Assembly: GCF_963082655.1 (NCBI RefSeq) | Contig: NC_081552.1 | Location: 57,764,561 to 57,828,560 of the forward strand | DNA from: Stomoxys calcitrans | Taxonomy: Eukaryota > Arthropoda > Insecta > Diptera > Muscidae | DNA length: 64,000 nucleotides | Direction of reading: 5' to 3' | Part shown: one piece after another, positions 20,181 to 30,705 of the stretch | Layout of the letters: every line of letters starts with the position of its first letter | Position numbering within the stretch: position 1 is the stretch's first letter | Notes under the pieces: model-generated | What the model saw: only the letters and a program-made list of their open reading frames with translations | Database searches by the model: none | What the model was told of the DNA's origin: nothing | Translations under genes and position numbers: made by a program

Positions 20181-21412
20181 CTATCCAGGTTCGTCATGTC
20201 CTGATTACTAGTGTAGACCCTCTTCTTGTTAAAATCTTCTTCTTTACAATTTCCCTGGCTGGCAGATCCGAATCCATCTACGTTATTCAACTCCCCTCTG
20301 TTGGAAAATCTACTGAAGCGAGTGCTAGGGTTTGATTTGAACCTCGTTGAATCCTTTTCTAATTTTGTATAAGTCGTGCTTGTATCCATAGGCTCGAGTG
20401 GAGGTTGAGATTGTCTCCAATTTGTCTGCCCCGAGGTTGTCCTGAAGGCCTGACCCTGCCTGTCATTAAAACTGCCATTACGATTTTGTGGCTGGTATTG
20501 ATACCGATTCGCGTCCCGATTATAGTAACTCGAGTTGAAAGATTGGTTGTTATTATTGGAATAAATCTGCCTGTTTGGCCTATCAAGATTTCCTCGCGGT
20601 GTATTAAAATTATTCCCGAAATCCCGTCGATATGGGAAGTTTCTAGCATTAGGATAGTCCGATCCCCAACGGTTCTGTCTGGGTCTATAAAAGTCTGATC
20701 GCGAATAATGGATGTTCTGCTCCCCTATACAATACTCAAAAGCCAAAGCCAAGGAGCCGGGTCTCATCGCTCTAACCGTGGACCCCATTGGTTCGCGAAG
20801 ACCAGAAAGAAAAGAGTTCAAGCACATCTCAGAAAAAAGTTCCCTCTTTGCATTTATAACTGCCCTTTCATTTTCGTGAATGGAAAGATTGTTATACAGA
20901 GCCGATTGTATCTCCATTACCTCACTAAAATACTTCTCTAGGGGTTTCCCATATTGTTTCAGAGAATGTAGATCCCTAATAAGGGATGTCTCCGTCCTCT
21001 TGTCGGAATAGTGGGAAATCAGGTTCCTCTTTATGTCGTCCCAATTGAGAGGAGTTCCATACATGTTCAAAACCTCGTTAGCCTGTCCGTCTATTTTATT
21101 CCTAATTGCCCTAAGTAGGATTTGTCCTTGTGGAGTATTGTCGGTCCCCTTGATAAACAATAGTATCTCTTCTACATTGCTAACAAATTCATATAGGAGA
21201 CGTGGATTACCGTCGAATTTAGGCAAGTCCTTAATAACGTCTGGTATCCGTAACGAGCTAATTATATCTGTTGCCTGAGCCATCGTCGGATTAGCCTCGT
21301 TTAGAGACATATGGAAGTCAGCTAAGTTATTCTCGGGGATGGAATTGAGGCTTCTTGACTTAAAAATTCCAAAATTCTTAGGATATGGCAAAAACCTAGA
21401 TTTACTGCTCAT
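20108..21412 (-). CDS. gag: Errantivirus Gag structural protein
   Basis: Capsid/nucleocapsid precursor of the intracellular particle, 434 codons. The ATG at 21412 (MSSKSRFLPY) is chosen because the frame upstream has only a non-ATG start. The central part (about residues 60-240) is helical and capsid-like, with ELF-, LNSFLSGLREP- and RAMRPGSLALAFEYC-type segments similar to Ty3/gypsy Gag. The C-terminal third is rich in Arg, Asn, Gln and Tyr (NNNNQSFNSSYYNRD, QPQNRNGS) and has no CCHC zinc knuckle. This is usual for errantiviruses, which bind RNA through basic disordered tails. It stops at 20108-20110, just after pol becomes open in the -1 frame. Confidence 0.93.
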   Translation of the reverse strand: MSSKSRFLPYPKNFGIFKSRSLNSIPENNLADFHMSLNEANPTMAQATDIISSLRIPDVIKDLPKFDGNPRLLYEFVSNVEEILLFIKGTDNTPQGQILLRAIRNKIDGQANEVLNMYGTPLNWDDIKRNLISHYSDKRTETSLIRDLHSLKQYGKPLEKYFSEVMEIQSALYNNLSIHENERAVINAKRELFSEMCLNSFLSGLREPMGSTVRAMRPGSLALAFEYCIGEQNIHYSRSDFYRPRQNRWGSDYPNARNFPYRRDFGNNFNTPRGNLDRPNRQIYSNNNNQSFNSSYYNRDANRYQYQPQNRNGSFNDRQGQAFRTTSGQTNWRQSQPPLEPMDTSTTYTKLEKDSTRFKSNPSTRFSRFSNRGELNNVDGFGSASQGNCKEEDFNKKRVYTSNQDMTNLDRYEEGNIDDNQDFRHFASKGRQDT

Positions 21413-21585
21413 TAGATATAAATGAACCGAAAAAATTTCTTTCAAATTGCCAGAAGATAGCCCAAAAAAAATTTTTTTTTGTATTCAGGGAAGCCTGCCG
21501 AAAACCCAAAATCTATTTAAGTAGAACAAACATAAACGAGGAAAAGCACGTAATATGAAGAAATATTATCAACACATCGCACGGA

Positions 21586-21623
<38 letters not shown>

Positions 21624-22154
21624 ATCTGTTTTCGTTTATAATCAACAATACTCTTTCGGAAGATTTGTGAGATTTATTGTTCCCAGTATATTAAAATTAT
21701 TCTTCTTTCTATTTATCCCTGTTTTTCAAATTTTCTTTTCTTAAATACGATTTTTTCTTTATTTGATATATTCTTCTATTTATTTATTTCTTTCTTTTAC
21801 ATACACATTTCTCTCTTTCTTTCTTTTCTTTTTCCTTTTTTTTTTTTCTTTTTGTTTTCTCTTTTTTTTTTAATTTTCTTTTCTTTATTACGATTTTTTT
21901 TTTTTGTATATTCTTCTATTTATTTATTTATTTATTTTTTTTCACATACACAGCATACTCACAGTATCCCTGCCCACAGATGTGCCGGTTGCATTTTTCC
22001 TTTGGTGATGGGGGTCCTGAAGATTGAAGAACGTCGGTTCGCGCCGATGACTATTTCTGCCTGGTACTGATGTTCCCTCAGTACCTGTGGTATCTAATTT
22101 TCCTTTAAATAACCACAACGACAATAATGAAATTTTTGTCAATCGGTCGTTTTT
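21413..22154 (-). other. Errantivirus 5' leader, extremely A/G-rich on the coding strand
   Basis: About 740 nt between the primer-binding site and the gag ATG. It includes a T run of about 28 at 21592-21619 (poly-A in the RNA) and long C/T-rich stretches at 21700-21950. I saw no gypsy-like cluster of su(Hw) TGCATA sites. Translation of gag through this leader would need reinitiation or internal entry. That is speculation. Confidence 0.7.
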
Positions 22155-22165
22155 CGACTGCGCCA
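22155..22165 (-). promoter_or_regulatory. Errantivirus primer-binding site (tRNA-Ser type)
   Basis: The minus strand reads TGGCGCAGTCG, complementary to a tRNA-Ser 3' end (CGACTGCGCCA). Its first base overlaps the last LTR base. This type is known in the 17.6/297 group, whereas gypsy uses tRNA-Lys. Confidence 0.85.
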
Positions 22166-22884
22166 ATTAAAGTGGGGTTCAGCTGGGTTATAGACTCCAA
22201 CAGCAAACTGCTTCAAATTAAACATATGAATTAAAGTGTGATTCAGCTGGGTTATGGATTCCAATAGCAAACTGCTTCAAATTAAACACAAGTACAGGTA
22301 GGTTTGAGCTTTGATTAACAACTGATCTTATTTTCCTCAACATTACTTATCAACTAACAATTTATTTCTTATGAATGTGTTAGTGTGTGTGTGTGTTTCT
22401 GTGGGTTTTGCTGAGTTTGCAAGACCATTGTGTGACCTAATTAAAGTTCTTTATTTATTATTGTTGTGTGTGTGTGTGTGTTTTTACAAAGAAGGTGTTG
22501 AAATTCTGTGGGTTTTGCTGGGTTTGCAAGACCATTGTGTGACCTAATTAAAGTTCTTTATTTATTATTGTTGTGTGTGTGTGTGTGTTTTTACAAAGAA
22601 GGTGTTGAAATTAGTTTTGGTATTCTGTTTAAATGTGTCTACTCTATTTCCGTTTGCTAAATGTTCTTAATAATAAAAGGAGCAGAAAGTGCAACATAAT
22701 ATTGAATGATAACATGATATTTATCGTATGTTAGGATGTGGTCTGTTCTTAATAATAAAAGGTGCTGAAAGTGCAATATATTATTTAATAGGGTGGTTTA
22801 TATCTAATGATAACATGTTATATATTCTTATACTAGGGTGTAGTCATCCTCGGTGGCTTTGATGGTGGTGGGCCTAACGTAACT
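22165..22884 (-). repeat. Errantivirus 5' LTR (720 bp)
   Basis: Same length and same internal 64-bp and 107-bp repeats as the 3' LTR. It would carry the promoter of the element. I did not find a diagnostic TATA box or initiator. Confidence 0.95.
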
Positions 22885-22888
22885 CGCG
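22885..22888. repeat. Errantivirus target-site duplication, right copy (CGCG)
   Basis: Matches 14276-14279. It fixes the LTR outer edges and confirms a single intact insertion. Confidence 0.9.
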
Positions 22889-24265
22889 CAATAAATCGTT
22901 CAATGGCGGAAAGAAACAGTAAACATATACGCAAACGTATTATTTAGTTATACGGCAATATCAACCGGTAAAAGATTTGATTTCAAAAGGACCTGCAAAA
23001 TCGATTCCGTTGACTGTAAATGGTCTATTTAACATGGTTCTTTCCGGAGGATGTGCAGTCATTATTTGTGAACAAGTCCTTTTATGCTCAATAACACATG
23101 AACGATTTATCGTAAACCGAACGAAAGTTTTTATCCTAGGCACCTAATAATCAATACGAAGTGTTTGCAACATTAATTGATTCCCGCCATGCACAGATAT
23201 TTTATTTACAAACACCACCAACAACTTAGTAAATTGACTTGCGTACGGTAATATAATAGGATATTGTTCAGTGTCGCGAAGGGACGGTGATTTCACTAGT
23301 AGCCCGTTAAGACACATAAGACCTTCCTCATTTAAGAACGGTTTTATGGCAACAGTGAACTTTTCGTTAGTAATGGTATCTTATCAGTCAAACATTTGTA
23401 TTCCCCCGGCGTATGCCTTTTCCGAAGCATCGGAAAAGACATGCAGTTCAACTTTACAATCCGGAGTACACCCGAACCATCGCGGAAGACGTACCGAATT
23501 CACGGCACTGTAAGCGCAAAAAAAACACTACCGCGAATCCTCTATCGCAACCGGAAGCGTGTCGTCCCAACTGATCCCCGACGACCAGACACTTTGCATA
23601 ATATTCTTCACCACGACCACGACCGGAGCCAGCCCACCGACTGGATCAAACAATTTGGCAATAATAGAGAAAATGTGTCTCTTGGTATGATGGCCATTGG
23701 AGTGTATAGGTTCGACACTGAAATAAAAATCGTCCAACTGCGCGTTCCAACGTATAATCAGTGGCTTACAGCTGCTAATCTCTAAAAACGATAAAAATTG
23801 CGCGTCAACCAAATATTCCGTAGAAATATCTTCCAAAATAGACCCGCCGTTAGACGTCCATTTACGAAGCTCGAATTTCGCACAGGCCAAAGCATTAATT
23901 AGTTGATCACGAGCCCTTTTAGCAGTGCCAAGGTCATGAAACCATGTTAATACGTCGTCAACGTACATGTACTTCCGTAGGATGTGCGTGGCCAAAGGAT
24001 ACTCAGTCTCAGTATCGTCCGCAAGTTGCAATAACGTCGGAATGACGAGGAAAGACGCGCAATTCACACCGAATGTAATCGTAATCCCGAATATCACGAG
24101 AGGGAGTATCCTTGTGTGTTCTGAAGCGATATTCGGGAACTATATGATCGTATGTACCTTTCACCGCTGCTTTTCGCAACAATTCCGCAGGAATTGTTCT
24201 AAAACGTTCGGGTCGCTGTGTCTTGTTGTTGTATTAGAATATAAAACGAAGAGAAATTTTACGTA
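22889..24265 (-). pseudogene. BEL pol: reverse transcriptase, RNase H and integrase N-terminal part
   Basis: From right to left on the minus strand: a 189-codon open stretch (23528-24097) with FGVNCASFL and RKYMYVDDVL (YVDD catalytic box at residues 45-48), then KFELRKWTSN and KLFDPVGGLAPV, typical of BEL reverse transcriptase. Next, at about 23397-23460, comes the RNase H motif ELHVFSDASEKAYAGG, ending at an in-frame TGA. Then integrase sequence with RPFTVNGIDFAGPF (22961-23143). Stops and frame changes separate the pieces. The open integrase frame is cut by the errantivirus at 22885. Confidence 0.8.
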
Positions 24266-24345
24266 AAGACAGAAAAAAACGCAGAAAAGATGAACGACAC
24301 TACGCAGCAATTAAATGAAAGTATATTTTCACGAATTTATAGAGA

Positions 24346-24829
24346 AACAATTAAAACTGTGCTAAGTTCGGCCGTGCCGAATCTTGGGAACCCACCACCA
24401 TGGATCCTGCTAAAATATGGGAGTTATATCAGGTTATAGACCAATTTAGACCATACTTGGAATAGTTGTTAGAACACCACATGCAAAATTTCAGGCAAAT
24501 CGGACAAAATTACGGCTTCAGGGACTCAAGAAGTCAAATCGGGAGATCGGTTATATGGGAGATATCCAAATCTGAACCGATATGGTCCATTTGCAATCCC
24601 CAATGACTTACATCAATATAACGTATCTGTGCCAAGTTTCAAGCGGCTAACTCTACGAGTTCGACCGTTATCGTGATTTCGACAGACGGGCGGACATGGC
24701 TAGTTCGACGCAGAATGTCGAGACGATCAAGAATATATTACTTTATGGGGTCTTAGAGAAATATTGCGAGGTGTTACAAACGGAATGACTAGATTAATAT
24801 ACGACCATCCAGTGGTCGTGGATATAAAA
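24346..24829 (-). mobile_element. Short family A-like HINE nested in the BEL element
   Basis: Left end 'aacaattaaaactgtgctaa' with hairpin 'ttcggccgtgccgaa', two core units, an inverted GTCY remnant (gacagacgggcggac), and head end 'gtggtcgtggatataaaaa'. Both ends are present, about 484 bp. Confidence 0.75.
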
Positions 24830-25225
24830 ATTAATCTTGAATCAGTATCAAAACAATTTACAAACAGAAAATTGACGTAATCAATTTCCCTTAAAAATTC
24901 AAAGAAACACGACTTGAAAATCGTGCTTTATTGAGCGTGGACAGTATTATTTAAGAAAGCGCGTCACACGGTTTATTTATTTATTTTGTTCACAAATATG
25001 CACTTCACTAGTAAAACCTATTGTAAAAGACATACGCACCTTATTAGAATAACACTTATTGTTTATTTGAGGGGCAAGGGTAGTAGATGCGGCTGGTTAC
25101 AAATAAATATGAAGCCGGGCAATTTGTGGTCGTGAATCAATATACGTCTGCAGATGAGAGAACAAATTATTAAGGCGTGAGCCTTCAACAAGTTTCTCTC
25201 AGGAATCCGGTGAGATGGACCAAAA
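24830..25225 (-). other. BEL 5' internal region, no gene recognised
   Basis: Between the nested HINE and the BEL 5' LTR. A 66-codon minus-strand frame (25063-25263) runs into the LTR and is not recognisable as gag. It is probably leader or eroded gag. Confidence 0.45.
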
Positions 25226-25533
25226 TGTAAGGTTGCGTATGTTGCGTGGAAAGAGAAGTGCAAAGGATAATAAAAACACCAGGGTTTTAGTATTTATTGT
25301 ATTAAACAATTTAGCTTTAAACAATTGCATGTTTTTTGTGTGCCGTATTTTGAACGAGTAACAACATAAAAACAAACGAACGATCAGGACGGGGAAGGTG
25401 GCAAAGTTACTCGTTAGGTCAATAACATTGACGTAAATAATACGTCAAGGATGTAATAACGAGAAATTAATAAGATTTGCAGTATGCAAATATACCTGAG
25501 GGATCGATCAACTATACGATTTTAACTTAAACA
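25226..25533 (-). repeat. BEL 5' LTR (308 bp)
   Basis: Starts TGTAAGG and ends TTAAACA, followed by target duplicate CAAAC. On the minus strand the sequence just inside is 'ttttggtccatctcaccgg', a candidate primer-binding site that I cannot assign to a particular tRNA. Confidence 0.85.
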
Positions 25534-25538
25534 CAAAC

Positions 25539-27420
25539 AAATGGATAACATTGTTATTGGAACTATATCAGGTTATGGACCGATTCAGACCATACTTGGT
25601 TAGGATCTTGGTAGAAGTCATTGTGCAAAATTGTCAGCTAAATCGCATAAAAATTGCTCTCTGTAGTGGCTCAAGAAGTAAAATTGGGAGATCGGTTTGT
25701 ATGGAAGCTATATCAGGCTGTCAACCGATTAGGATCATATTCAGCACATGTTATAACAAAACACTTTATACAAAATTTCAGCCAAATCGGAGTTAAGGTC
25801 CCAGATGGGTTGATATGGCAGCTATATCTAAGCATGGACCGATTTGATTATTTATACAAGAAGTATTTGTGCAAAATTTCAAGCGCCTGGTTTTATTTCT
25901 TCTAAAGTTAGCGTGCTTTTAACAGACGGACGAACGGACATGTCCAAATCGGATAATAATTGCGACCTCTAGAGGCTCAAGAAGGCAAGATCTCAGATCC
26001 GTTTATATGACAGCTACATCAGGTTATGAACCGATTTAAACCTTATTTGACACAGTTGTTGAAAAAAAAATAAAAAACGTCATGCAAAATTTCAGCCAAA
26101 TCAGATAGGAATTGCGCCCTCTAGAAGCTCAAGAAGTCAAGTCCCCAGATCTGTCCCCAGATTTGAACCATACTTGGCGCAATTGTTGGATATCATAACA
26201 AAATACTTGGTGCAAAATTTCATTCCAATCGGATAAGAATTGCTCACTCTAGAGGCTCAAGAAGTCAAGACCCAAGATCGGTTTATATGGCAGCTATATC
26301 AGGTTATGGACCGATTCAGACCATACTTGGTTAGGATCTTGGTAGAAGTCATTGTGCAAAATTGTCAGCTAAATCGCATAAAAGTTGCTCTCTGTAGTGG
26401 CTTAAGAAGTAAAATTGGGAGATCGGTTTGTATGGAAGCTATATCAGGCTGTCAACCGATTAGGACCATATTCAGCACATGTTATAACAAAACACTTTAT
26501 ACAAAATTTCAGCCAAATCGGAGTCAAGGTCCCAGATCGGTTGATATGGCAGCTATATCAAAGCATGGACCGATTTGATTATTTATATAAGAAGTATTTG
26601 TGCAAAATTTCAAGCGCCTGGTTTTATTTCTTCTAAAGTTAGCGTGCTTTTAACAGACGGACGAACGGACATGGCCAAATCGGATAATAATTGCGACCTC
26701 TAGAGGCTCAAGAAGGCAAGATCTCAGATCCGTTTATATGACAGCTACATCAGGTTATGAACCAATTTAAACCTTATTTGACACAGTTGTTGAAAAAAAA
26801 TAAAAAACGTCATGCAAAATTTCAGCCAAACCAGATAGGAATTGCGCCCTCTAGAAGCTCAAGAAGTCAGGTTCCCAGATCTGTCCCCAGATTTGAACCA
26901 TACTTGGCGCAATTGTTGGATATCATAACAAAATACTTCGTGCAAAATTTCATTCCAATCGGATAAGAATTGCTCACCCTAGAGGCTCAAGAAGTCAAGA
27001 CCCAAGATCGGTTTATATGGCAGCTATATCAGGTTATGGACCGATTTGAACCATACATGGCACAGTTATTGGATATCATAACAAAACACGTCGTGCAAAA
27101 TTTTATCCCAATCGGATAAGAATTGCGCACTCTAGAGGCTCAAGAAGTCAAGACCCAAGATCGGTTTATATGGCAGCTATATCAAAACATGGACCGATAT
27201 GGCCCATTTATAATACCAACCGACCTACACTAATAAGAAGTAATTGTGCAAAATTTCTAGTTTCGACAGATAGACGGACGGACATGGCTAGATTGACATA
27301 AAATGTCACGACGATCAAGAATATATATATACTTAATGGGGTCTCAGACGAATATTTCGATTAGTTACAAACAGAATGACGAAATTAGTATACCCCCATC
27401 CTATGGTGGAGGGTATAAAA
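25539..27420 (-). mobile_element. Family A HINE, reverse, tail lost, with a 731-bp internal tandem duplication
   Basis: Starts inside core repeats right after the BEL target duplicate and ends with a full head (GTCY inverse 'gatagacggacggaca', then 'ctatggtggagggtataaaa'). Two partial GTCY stretches (aacagacggacgaacggaca) lie inside the body at about 25919 and 26651. Confidence 0.75.
25564..27025. repeat. 731-bp direct tandem duplication inside a HINE
   Basis: 'tatatcaggttatggaccga' begins units at 25564 and 26295. The units are almost identical over their length, including the phrase 'ttggtaggatcttggtagaa' shortened forms and 'ccccagatttgaaccatact'. Confidence 0.75.
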
Positions 27421-28351
27421 AGAGGAATTTTTATCTGTCTTCTACAAAACTTTTAGCGACATTCTTGCTCGGTATGTTCATGATTAGAAAATATTTGAGA
27501 ATAACTAGACTCGATTTTAGATCATGGACCCATTAAAATGCGTATTTATATCCGATATCGGCAAAACTTTATACATTGTGTTATTTTGGAAAGCTTGATG
27601 TCCTATACGGTCCAGTTCGGCCTGTCTTTAGATGTGGCTGTACATAGACCGATTTCATAAAAAAAACGTCTCGATTTCATAAATGAAGCATTTTTCATCT
27701 GATTCGACAAAGTTTTAGTCATTCCGTTGGTAAGATCTCTAAATATTGGTCCAAGACCTAATAACATGTAATATAATATTAATCGAAATGACATTTTAAG
27801 TCGATCTTGCCCTGTCCGCCCGTCCATCCGACTATCAAAAGCACTTAATATTTCAAAGGAATGAATCTAGCCACTCGAAATGTAAATTTTTTTTTTTAAT
27901 TGGTCAAATCGGTCCATGTTTTATTATAGCTCCAATGTAAACCGATCTCCCAATTAGATTCGAACCAGATAAAGCTTCCTTATAAACCGCCTAATCGGCA
28001 ATTTGCAAATTTAATTCCTTTCCAATTTTCAGAAACGCCATATCGTAGAGATGGATGAAGCGATTTAAACCATTTTTTGTTTGTACCCTTTAGTAACCTA
28101 AAATCACTAATATGATACAAAAATTTGGGGTCAAGTAATGGAGGCAAACTGGCATTACACCATCAAGATAATATGGGTGTCAAATGAAAAGCATTTAGGA
28201 TAAAAATCTAAAATCACAAGACAGTTGTAGCCGCCGCAGCCCCCAAAAAAACCCCAAACTAATATGAAAGTCGATATAAGAAAAATCATCAGTTTTATCT
28301 ATCAAATCAGCTAACAAATAAAAAGAAAATGACTACAAGGTTTTTCTAATA
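27421..28351. other. Spacer with a decayed HINE A fragment
   Basis: About 27620-27960 retains 'gtcgatcttgccctgtccg', a GTCY remnant and 'accgatctcccaattag', a decayed forward A copy. From 28000 to 28350 nothing is recognised and no gene is seen. Confidence 0.45.
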
Positions 28352-29306
28352 TTATACCCACCACCGCAGGACGGGGGTATATTCATTTTGTCATTCTGTT
28401 TGCAACACATCGAAATATCCATTTCCGACCCTATAAAGTATGTATATTCTGATCAGCGTAAAAATCTAAGACGATCTAGACATGTCCGTCCGTCCGTCCG
28501 TCTGTCTGTTGAATTACGCTACAGACTTTAAAAATGGAGATATTGAGCTGAAACTTTGCACAGATTTTTTTCTTTGTCCATAAGCAGGTTAAGTTTGAAG
28601 ATGGTCTATATCGGACTATATCTTGATATAGCCCAAATATAGACCGATCCGCTGATTTAGGGTCTTAAGACCATAAAAGCCACATTTATTATCTGATTTT
28701 GCTGAAATTTGGGACAGTGAGTTGTGTTAAGCTCTTTGACATCCTTCGTTAATGTGGCGTAGATCGGTCTAGATTTGGATACAGCTGTCATATAGACCGA
28801 TCCGCCGATTTAGGGTCTAAGGCCCATAAAAGCCACATTTATTATCCGATTTTGCTGAAATTTGGGATGGTGAGTTGTGTCAGACCCTTCGACATCCTTC
28901 GTTAATTTGGCCCGGATAGATCCAGATTTGGTTATAGTTGCCATACAGACCGATATTCCGATTTAGGGTCTTAAGCCCATAAAAGACACCTTTATTATCC
29001 GATTTTGCTAAAATTTGGGACAGTGCCTTGTGTTAGGCCCTTCTATCTATCTATTTTGTATATGGTTTAGATCGGTTTATTTTTATATATAGCTACTAAA
29101 TAGATCAAATTTTTTTATACACAGTTGAACTATGACTTTTACTTATTTTTATTTGGTCCAAATCGGAACATATTTCGATATAACTGCTATGGGACATAAG
29201 GTATGCAATTTTTAACGGGTTTTGATGAAAGGTGATTTTCGTATATACCCGAGGTGGTGGGTATCCAAAGTTCGGCCAGGCCGAACTTAACGCCTTTTTA
29301 CTTGTT
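28352..29306 (+). mobile_element. Family B HINE, forward, full length (955 bp)
   Basis: Head 'ttatacccaccaccgcagg' then the stem partner 'gacgggggtatattc'; 'cgaccctataaagtatgtat'; GTCY block 'gtccgtccgtccgtctgtct'; about four core repeats of roughly 150 bp; tail 'gaggtggtgggtatccaaag', hairpin 'ttcggccaggccgaa', 'cttaacgcctttttacttgt'. A good type copy for family B. Confidence 0.8.
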
Positions 29307-30280
29307 TTTGAAATGAACAGAGTGCAGAGCATTAAATGCCGGCGTCTTAAAACATAAGAACCCCAAATGGCAGAATTGAAAACTACAAATTGATTGTGTC
29401 CGTAACTAAAAGTTCTTTTGGGCGAAGAGTTTTAGATTTTTTATCTGAGTAAATAAGATACAGAACTTATTACACGAAAATTCATATCGAAAACTGGTGG
29501 ATAAATCATTAGATAAAGAGAAGGCCTTACACTTCAGTATTGGTGCTAAAAATCTACGATATAATATTTTGGGCATTATTCATCTTTCGAATACTTTGTT
29601 CGAATCAATGCAAAATAACGAAGGATAAAACTGTATCAAAAAGTATCCTTGCAAAAGGGTTCAATTAACTAAGCACTTAATTTCAAATCGCAAAATGTTA
29701 TGTTAGAGCGAGTTGTGGAAATATAACTCAGCAATGACTAAAAATGGAAAGGAACTTTAAATATATTTATTTAAGATTTTGGGAATTGTATAAGATGTTC
29801 AAACTGCTTGGTCTTCTTTTTTAGTAAGTCGCACAGATAAGGTTCATATGTGTGTGTAACTGCTGTTTTTACTCGCGGCATGATGTTATCATTTTGCATT
29901 TTTTCCATTCAATAAAAAATAGTCCTTTTATTGTCCTTGCTACAAACGGTGCCAAAAGATAAAGACAAATTTTATTTGTATATTTTACAATCTTTTTCAC
30001 CGCAATTGAACGTAATTTCGTAATAATTTGCAAATTAATTTTTACGAAGGAACAAAAAAAGAAATTGGTTAAAATGCTGCATTCGACATGCCAACTTGCA
30101 TGAATTTAATCTGCGCCACTTTTACGATATTAAAGAGACCAAGACCATACGGTCTGTATGTCTTGGTCGTATACGACCTTTGCTTAATATACTCACACAG
30201 TTGGGCAGCATATATCAGTAAATTATGTATTAACCTTTTTGTACGTTTTTATATAACACTTATGGTTATAGAATCAATAA
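29307..30280. other. AT-rich spacer, no gene seen
   Basis: No repeat end or domain is recognised. The 67-codon frame at 30088-30291 is not supported. Confidence 0.45.
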
Positions 30281-30700
30281 AAACATGCTAAGTTCGGTCG
30301 GGCCGAATCCTGGATGGGTTCCCAAGATTCAGCCCATGGATTATACTAAAAATGGACTTAGTTGAAGGGCATATGTGTACTGTATGTATAACTTTTCTGC
30401 CAAATCAACAAAAATTTAAGCTCACTGAGAACGAAAAAGATTCGGCCCAGCCGAATATAGCAGAATCTTACTTGTTTTGAAAAAAAATAATTTGGAGGGT
30501 ATTTTAAAGTTGGAGGAAGACTTTTATTGCCAGCCACATTATGGAACCACATAATTTACAACTAGTTTTGACTTAGCTGCCCATGGAACTTTTGCAAGCT
30601 AACTTGTACAGGTAAATTAACAAGTAACAAGTAAAAGCGTGCTAAGTTCCGCCGGGCCGAATCTTGTGAACCCACCGCCATGGATTCTGATAAAAATTTA
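30281..30700. mobile_element. Three HINE tail scraps
   Basis: 30281-30330 (reverse tail 'aaaacatgctaagttcggtc'), 30430-30478 (forward tail, 'ttcggcccagccgaat' then 'atcttacttgtttt') and 30624-30695 (reverse A tail 'aacaagtaaaagcgtgctaa'). The last one directly precedes the next B copy. Confidence 0.6.
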
Positions 30701-30705
30701 TAAAA

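Larger units (their letters stand above)
14280..22884 (-). mobile_element. Errantivirus (Ty3/gypsy family endogenous retrovirus of insects), 8.6 kb, near intact
   Basis: Complete minus-strand element: 5' LTR, primer-binding site, gag, pol in the -1 frame, env, polypurine tract, 3' LTR, flanked by CGCG. The LTRs are 720 bp each and I found no difference between them, which means a recent insertion. LTR termini read AGTTACG...CTTTAATT, the errantivirus pattern. The tRNA-Ser primer site, the gag without zinc knuckle and the env gene place it near the Drosophila 17.6/297/tom group rather than gypsy itself. That placement is from motifs only. The one visible lesion is a frame change in env. Confidence 0.93.
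12147..25533 (-). mobile_element. BEL/Pao LTR retrotransposon, old and defective, host of two nested insertions
   Basis: Two related LTRs (12147-12461 and 25226-25533) are flanked by the 5-bp target duplication CAAAC (12142-12146 and 25534-25538). The minus strand carries BEL-type reverse transcriptase (YVDD), RNase H and integrase remnants with frameshifts and stops. No gag or protease is recognisable, so part of the 5' interior is deleted or unreadable. An errantivirus (14280-22884) and a HINE (24346-24829) are nested inside. Without them the element is about 4.3 kb. Confidence 0.85.

Noticed and set aside
16561..21278. Plus-strand ORFs opposite gag and pol (for example 16561-16920, 19522-19815)
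   Set aside because: They are antisense shadows of the intact errantivirus frames.
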